Notes: generated from the letters alone by a model not told the origin. Positions 12,729-24,593 are shown, counted from the stretch's first letter. The stretch is 64,000 nt of DNA from Cytospora piceicola (GCA_023375675.1 JALQBC010000072.1:36290-100289); one strand, 5' to 3'. Numbers and translations: made by a program.

Positions 12729-14255
12729 ATGGAAGCAGAAGCGTTGATACTGTTCGTCCTGCTCATCCTGCTCCCGATATCTATCGTGATCGTCTATCGA
12801 CTGTACCTTCATCCTCTTCGACACATTCCCGGCCCACTGTTAGGGCGGGCAACATCAGTCTTAATATATGCGATAAGCTACCTAGGCATCGAAGGCCGCG
12901 TGATCCGCTACTACCATGCTGCTTACAACACAAAAGTGTTGCGGGTCTCACCCAACTCCGTCTCTGTGTCTGACGGCGCCGCCATTCACACCATATACGT
13001 GAGGGAGGGAGGGTTCCACAAAGACGCACGGTACACGAACTTCAACCTGGGAGAAACGATGACCATTTTCTCAGCTCTTGACAACGAGTACCGCGACGCT
13101 CGGGCCAAGGCTGTTGCTCCTCTCTTCTCTCCACACCGCCTCCGTGCTGCATGCGAGCCTATGGGTGTCATCTACCAGTGCGTGTCCGAGTTCGTGAGCC
13201 AGCTCAAGGACTTCAAGTTGGAGTGCAGATCGCGCCGCGCCAAGGTCGACATATTAGACCTCTGCGCGCGCCTCTCCCTTGATGTCGTGACGGGATACCT
13301 GTTGGAAGAACGGTATTGCGGCCTCACCGAGCATCGACATCTCCCCGTGGAGGGGCGCCGGACGGCCAAGCTCAGCATGAACCCCTTCATCTTCGCGATT
13401 GTGGGCTTCTCACGCTTCTCGCTACTGCCGAACTGGCTATTCCGCGTCCTGTACTCCGTTTCCTGCCAAATCAGCTCTAGTGAGGCCGTTGGCAAATGCA
13501 TCGTCGCCATGGACACCTTCGCGCAGCGCCTGGTCAGCAAGGCAGTCGAGGACGGCCCGGACAGGCGCCCGGACTCTTACCAGTCCAGGCTCCTGGCGGC
13601 GGGCATCTCGCCGGACGAGGTACGGGTCCAGTGCCAGGCCATCATCTTCGCCGGCGCCGACTCGACGGCCGTCATGCTGGCTACGGTGCTGTTTCACCTG
13701 GTGCAAAACCAAGATTGCTTGCGCTGCCTGCGGCAGGAACTGCAGGAACTGCAGGGGACGGACGGGGACAACAACCGCAATAAGGCAGCGGGCTTGCATC
13801 AGCCGCCGTACCTGCGCGCGGTGGTGAAGGAGGGCCTGCGTTTAGGAATGGCGAACCCGAGCCGGCTGACGCGAGTCGTCCCCGCCAAGGGGCTGTGGGT
13901 TGGGGATGTCTATCTCCCTCCGGGTACGGTTGTTGGGGCCGCGCCGTACGTCTTGCACCACGACCCAGTCGTATTTCCTGACCCATTTACTTTCCGCCCG
14001 GAGAGATGGCTCGACGCCGACATGCACATGGGGCTAAAGAAGCCTAACATGGAAAAACATCTACTGATGTTCGGGGCTGGCCTGAGGGCGTGCATCGGAA
14101 AGAACCTGGCGCAGCAACAGCTGCTCGAGGCGGTCAAGGCTGTTGCCAAGAGCAATGTGCTGGAGGGTGCGAGGACGTGTCAGGACCGCATTGAGATTGT
14201 GGAATGGTTCAATGCTGAGATTAAGAACCATGTATTGGAAATTGAGTGGCCTTAG
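12729..14255 (+). CDS. Cytochrome P450 monooxygenase, intronless
   Basis: A single uninterrupted frame of 508 residues, full length for a class II P450. It has an N-terminal membrane anchor (about 4-25), a HIPGPLLGRA hinge, I-helix AGADST (canonical acid-Thr pair), K-helix KEGLR, PERW, and haem loop FGAGLRACIGKN with Cys about 455. The lack of introns is notable, because the other two P450s in the cluster have four or five. The central part (13400-13850) is clearly GC-rich, which produces many long spurious antisense frames. It is expected to oxidise a cluster intermediate at the ER membrane; the substrate is unknown. Similarity is to the general benzoate-4-hydroxylase/pisatin-demethylase-like group. 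Confidence 0.92.
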   Translation: MEAEALILFVLLILLPISIVIVYRLYLHPLRHIPGPLLGRATSVLIYAISYLGIEGRVIRYYHAAYNTKVLRVSPNSVSVSDGAAIHTIYVREGGFHKDARYTNFNLGETMTIFSALDNEYRDARAKAVAPLFSPHRLRAACEPMGVIYQCVSEFVSQLKDFKLECRSRRAKVDILDLCARLSLDVVTGYLLEERYCGLTEHRHLPVEGRRTAKLSMNPFIFAIVGFSRFSLLPNWLFRVLYSVSCQISSSEAVGKCIVAMDTFAQRLVSKAVEDGPDRRPDSYQSRLLAAGISPDEVRVQCQAIIFAGADSTAVMLATVLFHLVQNQDCLRCLRQELQELQGTDGDNNRNKAAGLHQPPYLRAVVKEGLRLGMANPSRLTRVVPAKGLWVGDVYLPPGTVVGAAPYVLHHDPVVFPDPFTFRPERWLDADMHMGLKKPNMEKHLLMFGAGLRACIGKNLAQQQLLEAVKAVAKSNVLEGARTCQDRIEIVEWFNAEIKNHVLEIEWP

Positions 14256-14805
14256 ACTTGACACCGTTGAGAGGACTCTAGCAACTCCTCGCATGGTGTC
14301 TGCTACGCTCAAGTGCAAGAATAAAGATGGTGACAGCCCGCTTCTGTCGTGATATATCAGAGCACCATGGCCGCAAGTTCAGAACATTTCCCACATTAAT
14401 CACTAACATATCTGGGCGAGTTACATATGCTCAATAGACTCGTACATCCTGCGTGGATATATGCAGTAGTCTGTATTAGCAGTGGTTTAGAACTCAAAAG
14501 ACGATGCCTATCCCCTTAGTCCAGTCCCATTGACTATCTGCAAGAATCTCACGCCGAAGTTATGAAACGATGGTATCCAAATACAATAGTCATGAAGGGA
14601 GTCCTGGCAGATGTATCTCCTTTAAGTGCTACGTAAACGTGGACAGTGCTCGATATGAGGCAAGATCTTTTGTTTACGCCCACGACTTCCTCTAATAGAA
14701 AGTGGGAGCACCAGACAGCGGGTGATGGATTGGAATAGTCTAGTGGCTAAAATAGTTGTGGTTGAAGTGTTGAGAGATGATAAACCCTCCAGCAGCAGTC
14801 GCCCG
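14256..14805. other. Convergent intergenic region
   Basis: 550 bp between the 3' ends of the intronless P450 and the transporter. No gene seen; it contains both transcript ends. Confidence 0.6.
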
Positions 14806-16900
14806 TTACTGTGAGGCAGATGGACCCTTGGCTTCTGCTTCAGCCTGTTGCTTCCTCACCCTCTGTTCCAACATGATCCTTCGGCGCTCCTCCTCGCCTG
14901 CCAGTCCTGTCTTGACCTCGACATGGGACTGGTTTAATTTATTGCGCTTGATAAACAGGGAAGCTAACAGCGCCCCTCCGGCCATTCCCGCCGCGGAGAT
15001 CCAAATATCCCGTATCGATGCACAGAACGCTTTGCGGACAATATCCCTCTGCTCACTGCCGAGGCCACTGATGAGGACAGTATTTGCCTGGGCGTTGCTC
15101 CCCGAGAACAGCTGAGCCGTCTCGGCACCCAGGGCATCGACGAGCGTGTGCTGCTGCGCGTCCATCCGGTTAGCAAAGATGACCGAGCCGACGACGACGC
15201 CGATGGCGCTGGCGACATTGCGCACGAGGGCGAACGAGGCGGTCGCCGGGCCGTTGTCCTGCGCGGGCACGTTGCTTTGCAAGGCGAGAAGTGGGGGCTG
15301 GAAGTTAAGGCCGATGCCGAAGCCGGGGATGAGCTGGTAGATGATAATCTTGGGCCAGTACCTGGAATCGGGCAGGTTGTATTGTAGACCGCTGCCGAGG
15401 ACGAGCAATGCGGCCCCTAAGGGTATACAGTCGTGATAACGGCCTGTCCTCTTAACGTAGGCGCCAGCGCCGATGGTTGCTATAGAAAGCAAGGTTGCGA
15501 AGGGAAGCAACAGGATGCCTGAAAGAAGAGGGCCGAACTGCAGGGTTGACTGGCAGTATAGCGGGAGGAAGTATGTGTTCTCAGTAAAGACGATGCCGTG
15601 AAAGAGGTCCACAAGTAGAATAGCGAGGTTAGAGGCACCTGCATATAGGTGCGTAGGCACGATGGGGTAGCGTGCGAAATACCGTTCTATCGTGACGAAC
15701 AGAACCAGGGTAACCACCCCAAATACAAGGAGACAAATTACTGTTATTGAGTTCCACGGGTGCAAGGTGCCACCAAACTGGAGGCCTAGGAGGAACATCA
15801 ACGTTCCCCCTATCAGCGTGACGCTCCCAACCCAGTCGACAGCCTTAAGCCCAGCAAGGAGAGGGGTTCTCGGTGTATGAGTTTTCAGCTTCCAGGCAAT
15901 TACGGCAAACGCGAAGCCCGAGATTGGTACTGTGAAACAAATAAGCTTGGTTACCATGTCGAGAGACACCGGATAGGTCAACCAGGGTGCCCAGGTGGTT
16001 GCTTGCCTGTCGCCCAGAATAGCACACTTACAGTTAATGTAGAAACACCACCTCCACGAGACGCCCTCTGTAAAGCCGCCGCCTATCAAGGGTCCGAGTG
16101 TGAATGCAACTGCCCAAACCAAGCCCACCACGCCATAATACTTGCCACGATCCCTGTGAGGAACATGGTCAGTATGGACAACTCAAGACAGACAGTGGGT
16201 TGCTTGGTAAGACAGACCGTTGGGAGAATAAGTCACCAATAACTATATTCACCAGAGAGAATATGCCTCCCGCGGCGGCTCCCTGAACTGCCCTGCCGGT
16301 CAGAAGCATGGAGAGGCTGACTGCAGCACCACATAGTACGCTTCCGATAAAGAATATGGCAATGGCCGTCAACAATGCGGGCTTGCGGCCCCAAATATCG
16401 CTGAACTTTCCCCAGCTTGGGGCCCCAACAGCGGCGGCGAGGAGGAAGGCCGAGCCAACCCACGTGTAGCCCTCAGTGGAGTGGAAGTGGTTTGAGATCG
16501 CTGGCAGCGCCGTAGTCATAATCGTGACATCGAGGGCCGCAAAGAAGACAGCCAGCTAGAAAGGCTTGTAAGTGATGTTCATTACGAGACCAGAGGGGCC
16601 ATCTGGAAGATGTGAACTCACACATAGAGTGGTCATCAAAACGACGGTCTCTAGCAAAGTCCGCCTTGCATTGGGCGAAACGGCGTTCCTAGGAGGTGGA
16701 CTAGCCTCTCGGGCTTGAGTGCTAACCTCGTCGACGGTTGGGGGTTGTGAACTTGCTGAACAAGCGGTGTCTTCTATATCGGCAGCATCTCGTGTTGGAT
16801 GCCTTAGTTCTCGTTCTCCAGCGTTCATTATGGGCGATGCCGCAAAGGTGTTAGTAGGCTCCATAGTTTCCTGAGATCTTACAAGGCTAGAGCCCTCCAC
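14806..16900 (-). CDS. MFS drug:H+ antiporter (DHA2-like, 14 predicted TM segments)
   Basis: A proton-driven exporter, probably moving the cluster product out of the cell. Exons 16900-16622, 16555-16218, 16153-16032 and 15929-14806 sum to 620 residues. An 80-residue hydrophilic N-tail precedes the first membrane span (MTTLCLAVFFAALDVTI). The MFS loop signature WGKFSDIWGRKP is present, followed by DRGKYYG...GPLIGGG, the antiporter motif region. The long C-terminal half holds the remaining spans and a charged tail. Splices were placed where they restore the conserved strings QRDRGKYYG and FYINLPISG. Clustered efflux pumps of this kind commonly provide export or self-protection; the specificity is inferred only from location. 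Confidence 0.92.
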
Positions 16901-16999
16901 TTGTCGTCTATCACGCTGTCGCCGGTTCGAGGAGTCTGGAAGGGCATGGAGTAGGTATATGTGTTATGTTAGATTGAGGGGGACCGATTTGCATTTCTC

Positions 17000-17012
17000 T
17001 AGGGTTAGGGTT
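17000..17012. repeat. Telomere-like tract
   Basis: TAGGGTTAGGGTT, two TTAGGG units, just before an AT-rich block and upstream of the transporter gene. It is too short to act as a telomere; it may be an interstitial remnant or a Rap1/Myb-type protein site. Confidence 0.6.
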
Positions 17013-17019
17013 GTAAGAA

Positions 17020-17480
17020 GGCTGCATTATATATTTATATAAATTTAATATTCGTTAACCCCCTTCATTCTATATTTATACTTTAAATTATATAAAACAG
17101 TAAGATATATATTTATAGCTAAATGTCTATAAGAATAATACTTTAAGGTATATAAAGTAATAAATATTTTATATTATTAATATAATTATATAAGTTAAAT
17201 ATTATAGTTATATATTATTCTGTTAATTATATATTATATAGGCTTTCGTTTTTAATTACCTATATATACTATAGTATATAAAGCTTTTTACTATATAGCT
17301 TTAAATCTTATTAAAAAGGAATTATAAACTAAACTAGATTAAGTAAAGTTAATAATTATTATATATATAAGTAGTAGTAGTTATTCTATACTTAAAATAT
17401 TACTGTTAGTAGCTAGTTAGCGCAATTATAATTAAACCCTAGATAAAAATAAAGATATAAAGCGATTGACTCTAGGTAAT
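17020..17480. repeat. AT-rich block, RIP-like
   Basis: Nearly pure A/T sequence without coding potential, similar in texture to the other AT-rich blocks. No repeat family can be named. Confidence 0.65.
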
Positions 17481-18169
17481 TAATTTGTATATGCTTGCGC
17501 GCCTTGGAAATCAACGAAGACCTCCCTAGCAGAAGCTATAGTTCAGTGCAGCGCCTAGACACGGCCTTCGCGCTCAAGTTAATTAAGTCCGGTGTTACAC
17601 CCTGCTGAGTAACGTACATAGTTGGCATTCCGGAAAGCCCTGAATGGAAAGGTCAAGAACAGAACAGGGCACCGCTCCTGCGACTACGTGCTCGGAGGCC
17701 CCGTGAGTGGCCAATATCTGTCTAAAGTACTAGACGAGGTACGCATGCGTGCCACACTGTTACAGCGACGGAAGCATCATCTCCCATTGATCAGCGATGC
17801 CTGCTTTGGATGCCTGCGTGTACCTTCTGTGCTACAGTGATGTGATGATCCCAGAGCTGACCGGGTCCAATTAGGTACTTCATCTGCTCGGCGTTAAAGC
17901 GCGCCGGAAGGCGAGGTATACTTACTTCCCTACCGCCGTGTTTGTCCGCGATAACTCCAGTGCATCCTCCCTTCCTACCAGGTGACCCTCTTTTACTCGA
18001 GCGGCGCATACAGTTGGGCCTGGGTAATCTCCGGCGCTTTGAGCACCCTTTCTCTCGTAAGATAATCATGCCCCACGAGCTCGACACAGCAAATCGAACC
18101 CCCTTGATTACCTCGGCCCAACCTAAGTACACAACCCCTGGCCGAACAAACCCCGCCTACCGAGCTGAG

Positions 18170-18960
18170 CTGACTGCTCATCCTCTCGCGTACGCCGTCG
18201 TGCGCGTCTTCCCCTGTAGCTCGGTATTATGATCTCTCCTCCATCGACAAAGGTGCGGCGTTGAACTTGATTTACAGCTTTCTCGCGGCTTCGGCGACTG
18301 CATCGAAACCGTTAACAACTACCAGGACGAGTAGTTTGAACTGTTGGCTGGGCAAGAGTGGATTAAGGCCCGCGAGAACAGAGACTCCCTGTCTGACCAC
18401 CAAGTAATTACACCATAGACTACAGCAAATGCAGCCATGCCTCAAACCAGGGGTCGCAATGGGCCAGTTCTGGATGGAACACCCGCCGCAGCCTCCATAT
18501 CAGCATCCACAACTCGCTAAAGAAGCTGCTGACGGATTATACTGATGAATGCTCACCGGTTCTTTTTCTTCATTGTCTTACAGTGTCAGGGCTTGAGAAA
18601 AGCAACCTCTTCATCTCGACATCCCCCCCCCTTCCTGCTCAGATATATATCATGTCCACTACTAGGACTACACTGCGCGAAGACACCAGTTTAGTACCTA
18701 CCAGTGGCGGTAGGACGTACTGGTCTGGGGCTTTGAGCGTGATACTATCCCCGTGGCCCTGGCCATGGTGACCGCAGAGCACGGGGCCGAGTCGATGACC
18801 GCCATTGCGCTGGCATGCGTTGTGCCCAAAGCTGCCAACGCCTTCCCCATTATTGGGTCGGCAGCCGTCATGTCGACCACTTTGAGGACAAAATCGAAAC
18901 GCTGATAATCAAGCTCACCGACGAGCAACGTGCATTCCTCTAGAGTGTCAGGCCGTTTCA
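18170..18960 (+). pseudogene. Decayed aldo-keto reductase (aryl-alcohol dehydrogenase / NorB-like)
   Basis: Separated pieces of an AKR align in order on the plus strand. First comes DCIETVNNYQDE, the family's IDTANNYQDE box with the catalytic Tyr, followed by FELLAGQEWIKARENRD. After a possible 47-bp intron comes NTRRSLHISIHNSLKKLLTDY, and near 18775-18950 the C-terminal part GAESMTAIALACVVPKAANAF and then HVDHFEDKIETLIIKLTDEQ. It is not functional as it stands: a TAG at 18332-18334 sits where Gln is expected (CAG to TAG, a RIP-type change), about 100 or more residues are missing between the two halves, and a frameshift separates FPIIG from RHVDH near 18855. Such reductases occur in aromatic polyketide clusters, so this was probably a cluster member. 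The N-terminal limit is uncertain. Confidence 0.7.
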
Positions 18961-19474
18961 CATATCTCCTGCTTCCCTCGTGAATTCATTATTGCAGACA
19001 CAAATATCACTGGAAAGTCTTTCCCGACTACGAGGATGGAACGCATGAAATAAAGTTCCCAGATTTCCAAGGGCTCCAAGTGAATGTCTAAGAGAGGCCA
19101 CTAGGAGTTTGTATGGTAGGAAAGGCGGCTACAGTAAATATTGGACTGATCATGCCCAGGTGGTCAGGCTGCCTCATTTCGAATCGTTCGTAACAAAACA
19201 TCACCTGGTAATTGAAGATTTGAATCTGCTTCGATTATAATCGACAAAACATTGTTATACTTACTTGCTATTACTATCGGACTTGGGGACGGTGAGACGC
19301 ACGCTGGAAACCCTGGAGACTTCATATCCACTCCTTGTGAATCTGCCCAGGAGATAGAGTTTCGCCTTCACTCCTACAAAATAATGTAGGAGATGAGGAT
19401 TGTGGTAATGTGTTAAAGCACAAGTATCCGGGAAGCCCTTTCCCGCACCACACCAGCCCCTCGCATCAACCATA
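18961..19474. other. Intergenic region
   Basis: About 500 bp between the reductase relic and the 3' end of the metallo-hydrolase gene. No gene or RNA was recognised. Confidence 0.5.
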
Positions 19475-20745
19475 TCACGGCTCGGCATGCTGCAGCTCCT
19501 TGAGGAACAACCACCTCGTAGATTCGCGCAGCCCACGGGACTGCCAGTCATTCACGCGCTCCGGAAACAGCGGCAAGCGTCCGCCCAGCGAGTTGTCATG
19601 CGCAAGGAGAAGCATCACGTTTCCCGCAGCGTCCAGTTCCTGGATCTTAGCAACCGTCTCCATAGCGGACTCATGGTTGGCGAACATGGGCCCGTGTGGA
19701 ACCTGGAAGAAGGGGCCGTCAGGAGTCTGCCACGCGCCCAACCGCGCCAGGATGTCTCCAGGACAGGCAGCGCAGCCGCCCGAGGTCCCACTGGCCCCTG
19801 GGGAGGCAGGGCTGGGGAGGGGAAGGTAGCGCGAGGGCCGCAGCACGCCCGGGTGGTGGCAGGCGTCGGCGCCCATGAACACAAATGAGGGCGGGTCGGC
19901 AGTGGTGCGCGCGAGGCCGCACATGTGGCCGGTCGCGTGGCCGGGCGCGTCGAGCAGGTAGAAGGAGCCATCGCCGAAGTAGTCGTGGGCGTCGAAGCGG
20001 CCGACACGCAGGGGGCCACCGCCTGTTCCTGTGCCGGCCGCCGCGGCGAAGCTGATCTCTCGCACAACGCGGCCGGCCGCTGCGCTGTCGAGTACGCTGC
20101 CGTCCGGATTGGTCGGGTAGCCCGGCCAGGCGGCGGCCTTGACGCCTGGACCGACGACGAGCTCCGTAGCGGCCGGGAAGCGCGACGGGTCGCCCATATG
20201 ATCGAAGTGGCTATGTGACCACACGATGGCCTCGATGTCGGAACAGCGGATGCGGGCGCCGTTGCTGTTGTTGTTGTTGCCGTCGTCATCATCTAGCATC
20301 GACGCGATGTCCCTGTCGCAGCCCATCACATTAGAAGTGGCCTTGACGAGTTGCACGACCTTGGGGGGCAGGTTTTCCCAGTCAGTGCGCACGCCGAGGT
20401 CAAAGAGTACGTGGCGGCTGCCTCGGGAGACGAGGAAACAGTACACGGGCGCGTAGAACCCGTCATGGCCGCGGAGGGACGGTTCCCAGAAGACCCCCGG
20501 CTTCAGGTAGAGGCGCGTGTTGCTGCCATACAGAGATATGGTCAGCACAAGGGCTCATGGAGGAAGGATTGGAACCCTGCTCGGGGCGAGCTAACTCCTG
20601 TTTTCACACTGGAACGCGAACAGGGGAATCTGAATAAGCCATTAACGTACGTATCGATGACCCTAACATCTACTGTTGCTGATGAAGCCGGAACATCAAG
20701 GGCGGGCGGAGACAAGGGCCGAGCAAAGCGCGAAGGATCCGCCAT
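19475..20745 (-). CDS. Metallo-beta-lactamase-fold hydrolase (N-acyl homoserine lactonase-like)
   Basis: Two exons (20745-20651, 20522-19475) give 380 residues. A Zn-dependent hydrolase expected to open a lactone or cleave an ester or thioester. The signature HSHFDH (about 135-140) supplies the HxHxDH metal ligands. APGHATGHM contributes a further His, and GADACHH the bridging Asp. The N-terminal exon (DVRVIDT) restores the conserved start strand, so the ATG at 20745 is preferred to the internal one at 20548. An Asp/Asn-rich insert (about 108-119) and a Gly/Ala-rich loop look like expansions. The PKS fragment carries its own thioesterase, so this enzyme more likely acts on a later lactone or ester than as the chain-releasing enzyme; that is inference. 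It is divergent from the GMC gene. Confidence 0.85.
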
Positions 20746-22049
20746 GATGGGGGCGGCGGCAGTCCAGATAAAGGGGGCACGTTTCCTCGTAGTTCTCGAA
20801 CAGGACGGAGTGCGCGATGGGCACGTGGGCTTGTGATCTGAAGTAATACCGGTAGCCTTGAATACGATAGGTGTGGGCAGATGATGCGGATGGCTAGCCT
20901 GAGGTAATTCTCATGATGAGGCCTATTGTCTATTTTCGGGGTAACTCTCCTGCTTTCCAGAACCGTACTTAAGTAGTTGTTTCAAGCTAAGTGATATATC
21001 GGCTTTAATATGTTGCCGACGCCCGCGCCAGACTGCCTATTGCTTACAGTGGCTTGGCTTGGCTGAGCTATGCTCAGTTGTCACATGCGCTCAAGGTTGG
21101 TAAGCTGTAACCACTCAAGACTGTGCAGAAGTACCTATGGCTCTATGCTACTCTGAACAGGTTGTGTGGGTCTGTATAATGTGTACATCTGAGCAGTGAG
21201 CACACGTTACCATTTCAATGTACTTGTCGCCAGCATTTCCGGCTAGTGTCCATACAGAGAGTCTTCTCGTTTGTATATACGCCGAACATCCGTAAGGAGC
21301 ACCCACACATTGCATGGCACCGGGCGTACCGCCACTGGCAACTCTTGACACCCTAAACTAGGTCCCCTCAGCTTACTTCAGCCTTCAGCCTCGAGCACTT
21401 ATACGACTTGAGGGATATGTCATGATTGGACGTCACCTTGGAAAAGTCCACGTTCTACAGGCGATGAACCTATCAATACTGTGTAAAGAGGCCAGAGGCT
21501 GACACCCAGGCACCTATGCGATATCTAATTTCACGATAGATTTGCCATGCTTTACTGCTTGACAAATGTTGCTAAACTTATCCGTTGTCTGGAGGCGATA
21601 TTACCAATGACTAGAGGCTGCTCTCGTCATTACAAAGGGTTGCCTACCTAAGTATCTCTGGATTCCAGCCCTCCCTGTCCGTAATTCCAATGTGGCTAGC
21701 TCCTTCTACCTGGGAGGATTCGCCCCCAGTAGGTATCAATGTGTCATCTTTGGAATTTATTCAGGGAGCACTGTGTAGAATGTATTATGGGTGAGAGCAG
21801 GGCGGCGATACGGTGTCTCCCTCCAAAAGGATCAGGTCTCATTGACGGCTGCGAGTATATATTTGAGTGTATTATCCCTCTTTCTCGAGGGAGCCTTGGT
21901 TCACCAGGCTGGCGATCTTATTGAGTTTATATACTCGCATTTGAATATTAGTTCTCCTTGTGCGAACACGCGTTCGGCCTTTGCTTTGCCCTCTGCAACG
22001 AATATATATCTCTGTACCATCAGATCAATCTTGGGACGTCTCGAAAGAA
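20746..22049. promoter_or_regulatory. Divergent promoter region
   Basis: 1.3 kb between the start codons of the metallo-hydrolase (leftward) and the GMC flavoprotein (rightward). No coding sequence was recognised. Both promoters must lie here, but no specific site could be assigned. Confidence 0.5.
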
Positions 22050-24170
22050 ATGAGCTCTCTGAAAGCCATCTTCGTCCTGGCGGCGCTCGCAGGACTCCCC
22101 CTTAGCCATGCTGCTCCTCGTCCTATATCCAAGGGCCTCTCTTTCGACTACATCATCGTTGGAGCTGGCCCTGGGGGGCTCACAGTTGCCTCTCGGCTAT
22201 CTGAGGATCCTTCTGTCTCGGTTGCTATCGTCGAAGCCGGCACCTGGTCCACGTCGGTGACGGGAAACCAAAGCCAAGTGCCTTCATATGACTTCTATTA
22301 CAATGGAAAATCTCCAAACGACACGAACCCCCTAGTCGAATGGGGCTTCATTACAACACCCCAGGCCGTTCGTCGCCCGCCCGCTCCCCACCATCATCCC
22401 TGCCCTAAACACGTGAACCAATATTGTGGTCAGATCGTTGATAACTAATTTTTGAGAACAGGGGATCAACGGGCAAGCCGTCCACTACACTCGTGGCAAG
22501 TCGGTAAGTAGACCCCGTCCCCGAGAGGTCAGTGATTAGAACCTGGAGTGGACTGACGAACGAGCAGCTCGGAGGGTCTTCAAACCTGAACTACATGGGC
22601 TACACGCATACCACTGACGGCGCACTCCAGAAGTGGGCAGACGAGGTGGGAGATGCATCATACGCCTATAGCTCTTCGTCCCACTATTATCGGAAAAGCA
22701 TGAATTTCACCGCAGCAAACACAGAGGCCCGCCTGGCCAACGCTACCACAATGGTATCCCAAGGCACAGCCTCTGTGGGCGGCCCCCTGGACGTAACATA
22801 CTCATCGTGGGCGCAGAGCTTCAGCACGTGGGTGGCCAAGTCCATGGAAGCTGTTGGAATACTGGCCACAGACGCCTTCATCAACGGTCGTCTGCACGGC
22901 TCGTCGTGGCTGACATCAACTATCAACCCGCGCAACGGCCACAGAGAGTCGGCAGCAACGGCCTACCTAGAGCCCTTCGTAGGTCGCCCAAACCTACACA
23001 TATTCGACTCTACTCTGGGCGAGCGAATCCTATTCGACGGATACAAGGTGGCGCGGGGCCTGGAGGTCACAACGGCGAACCGCACGTACACGCTCACAGC
23101 CCGCCGCGAGGTCATCGTGTCGGGCGGCGCGTTTCAGTCGCCGCACCTGCTGCTAGTCTCGGGGGTCGGGCCGGCGCATCTTCTGCGCGAGCATGGCATC
23201 AGCGTCGTGGCGGACCGGCCGGGCGTCGGGCAGAACCTGCAGGACCACGTCTTCTTCGGTATCTCGTACCGCGTCGGCGTGGAGACGGCGTCGGCGCTAC
23301 AGTACGGCGACGCCCGGGCGCTGGCCGTGGCGGAATTCAACTCCAACGGCACTGGCCCGCTAGCCAGCCCCGGCGGCGACTTCGCCGGGTACGAGAAGCT
23401 ACCGCGCGACCTGCGTGCGTCCTTCGCGCCCGCCACACTGGAGGAGCTAGCTAGGCTGCCATCTGACTGGCCCGAGATGCAGTACCTGACGCTCCCTACG
23501 TACGTAGGCGACTTCGAGACCGTATCGACCGGCTCCCCCCAGGACGGGTACATGTACGCCACCCTGCTGGCCACGCTCATCGCCCCGTCGTCTCGGGGCA
23601 ACGTCAGTATCTCGTCGCCGCGCATGGCCGACCCGCCCCTCATCAACCCCAACTGGATGACCACACAGCGCGACGTCGACCTCGTCATCGGGGGCTTCAA
23701 GCGTCTCCGGCAGATCCTGACGTCGCCGGCCATGGTGAATGTGACCGAGGGCCCTGAGTACTACCCGGGTGCCCAGGTCCAGACCGATGACCAGATCCAC
23801 CGCCAGATCCAGGACAGCTTCAATACCATGTACCACGCCGCCTCGTCGTGCAAGATGGGCAGGCCCAGCGATCCGTATGCGGTAGTGGACAAGCACGCCC
23901 GCGTGTACGGCGTAAAGAATTGTACGTTTTCTTAGCGCCGACCGACGCAATCCTGATTACTTCCAAGCTTTGGCCACTGACCTTCCTTGTCTTTTAGTGC
24001 GCGTCGTCGATGTGTCTGCTTTCCCTTTTGTCCCCCCTGGGCTTCCGATGGCTACTGTTTGTAAGTTCTAGTGTCCCGATTCACCCTTGACATCTGGAGC
24101 GGCTCAGCTGATGGTGAACTCAGATATGTTGGGCGAAAAGATTGCCGATGACATTAAAAAAGGCAAATAG
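22050..24170 (+). CDS. GMC-family FAD-dependent oxidoreductase, secreted or vacuolar
   Basis: Five exons (22050-22367, 22462-22503, 22568-23921, 23998-24060, 24124-24170) join to 607 residues, normal for the family. A signal peptide (about 1-19, ending SHA-AP) is followed by the FAD-binding motif IIVGAGPGGLTVASRL, the second GMC signature (GAFQSPHLLLVSGVGP) and several Asn-X-Ser/Thr sites. The first active-site residue is the His of HAASSCKMG (about 543). The second conserved His/Asn, in the usual PPGHP box, is Leu here (PPGLPMATVY, about 587). The fold and FAD site look intact, but the catalytic pair is incomplete, so the protein may not act as a normal alcohol oxidase. It could catalyse a non-oxidative step or be impaired. 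The start was chosen at the ATG opening the signal peptide; an upstream ATG adds an unlikely extension. Confidence 0.9.
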
Positions 24171-24593
24171 AAATAGACCTGACGCACCCGCAAGGGAACA
24201 TCTTCTCAACCTGGATATAAGACATGTCGACGAGTTGCTATTTTATTTAGAGGTTTTAGAGGCAACTAGAGCAATTTCACAATTGCGCCAAGTCAGTTTG
24301 TAGTTTTGAATACATATATATATATACATACACATATAGACGCACGCATATACACACACATATATGCATTAATACTACTAGCTACCTAACTGCTAGGTTA
24401 TCAAAATACTTTACACTCCTTTCAGTCCTTCAATGCTTACAGCAAAGTTTCCGAATGCTTATATACACATTAGTTTACTAAAGCTTACCTTAAAAGGTAT
24501 CTTATTGCAAATACAGTAGAGGCAGCCCTTTTATCAGAACCCTTATTAGCATACGTGAGGGATTTATCATACAAATCTGTTAGAGTTTTTGTT
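24171..24593. other. 3' flank with TA/CA microsatellite
   Basis: Moderately AT-rich DNA after the GMC gene, with alternating TA and CA runs at about 24310-24370. No gene. Confidence 0.5.

Noticed and set aside
13399..13986. Long antisense and alternate frames inside the intronless P450
   Set aside because: They arise from the high GC content of the real gene and carry no family motif; the P450 frame is full length with all signatures.
19475..20745. MBL protein as the chain-releasing thioesterase of the PKS
   Set aside because: The PKS fragment already has an integrated TE, and the protein resembles lactonases more than PKS-linked MBL thioesterases.
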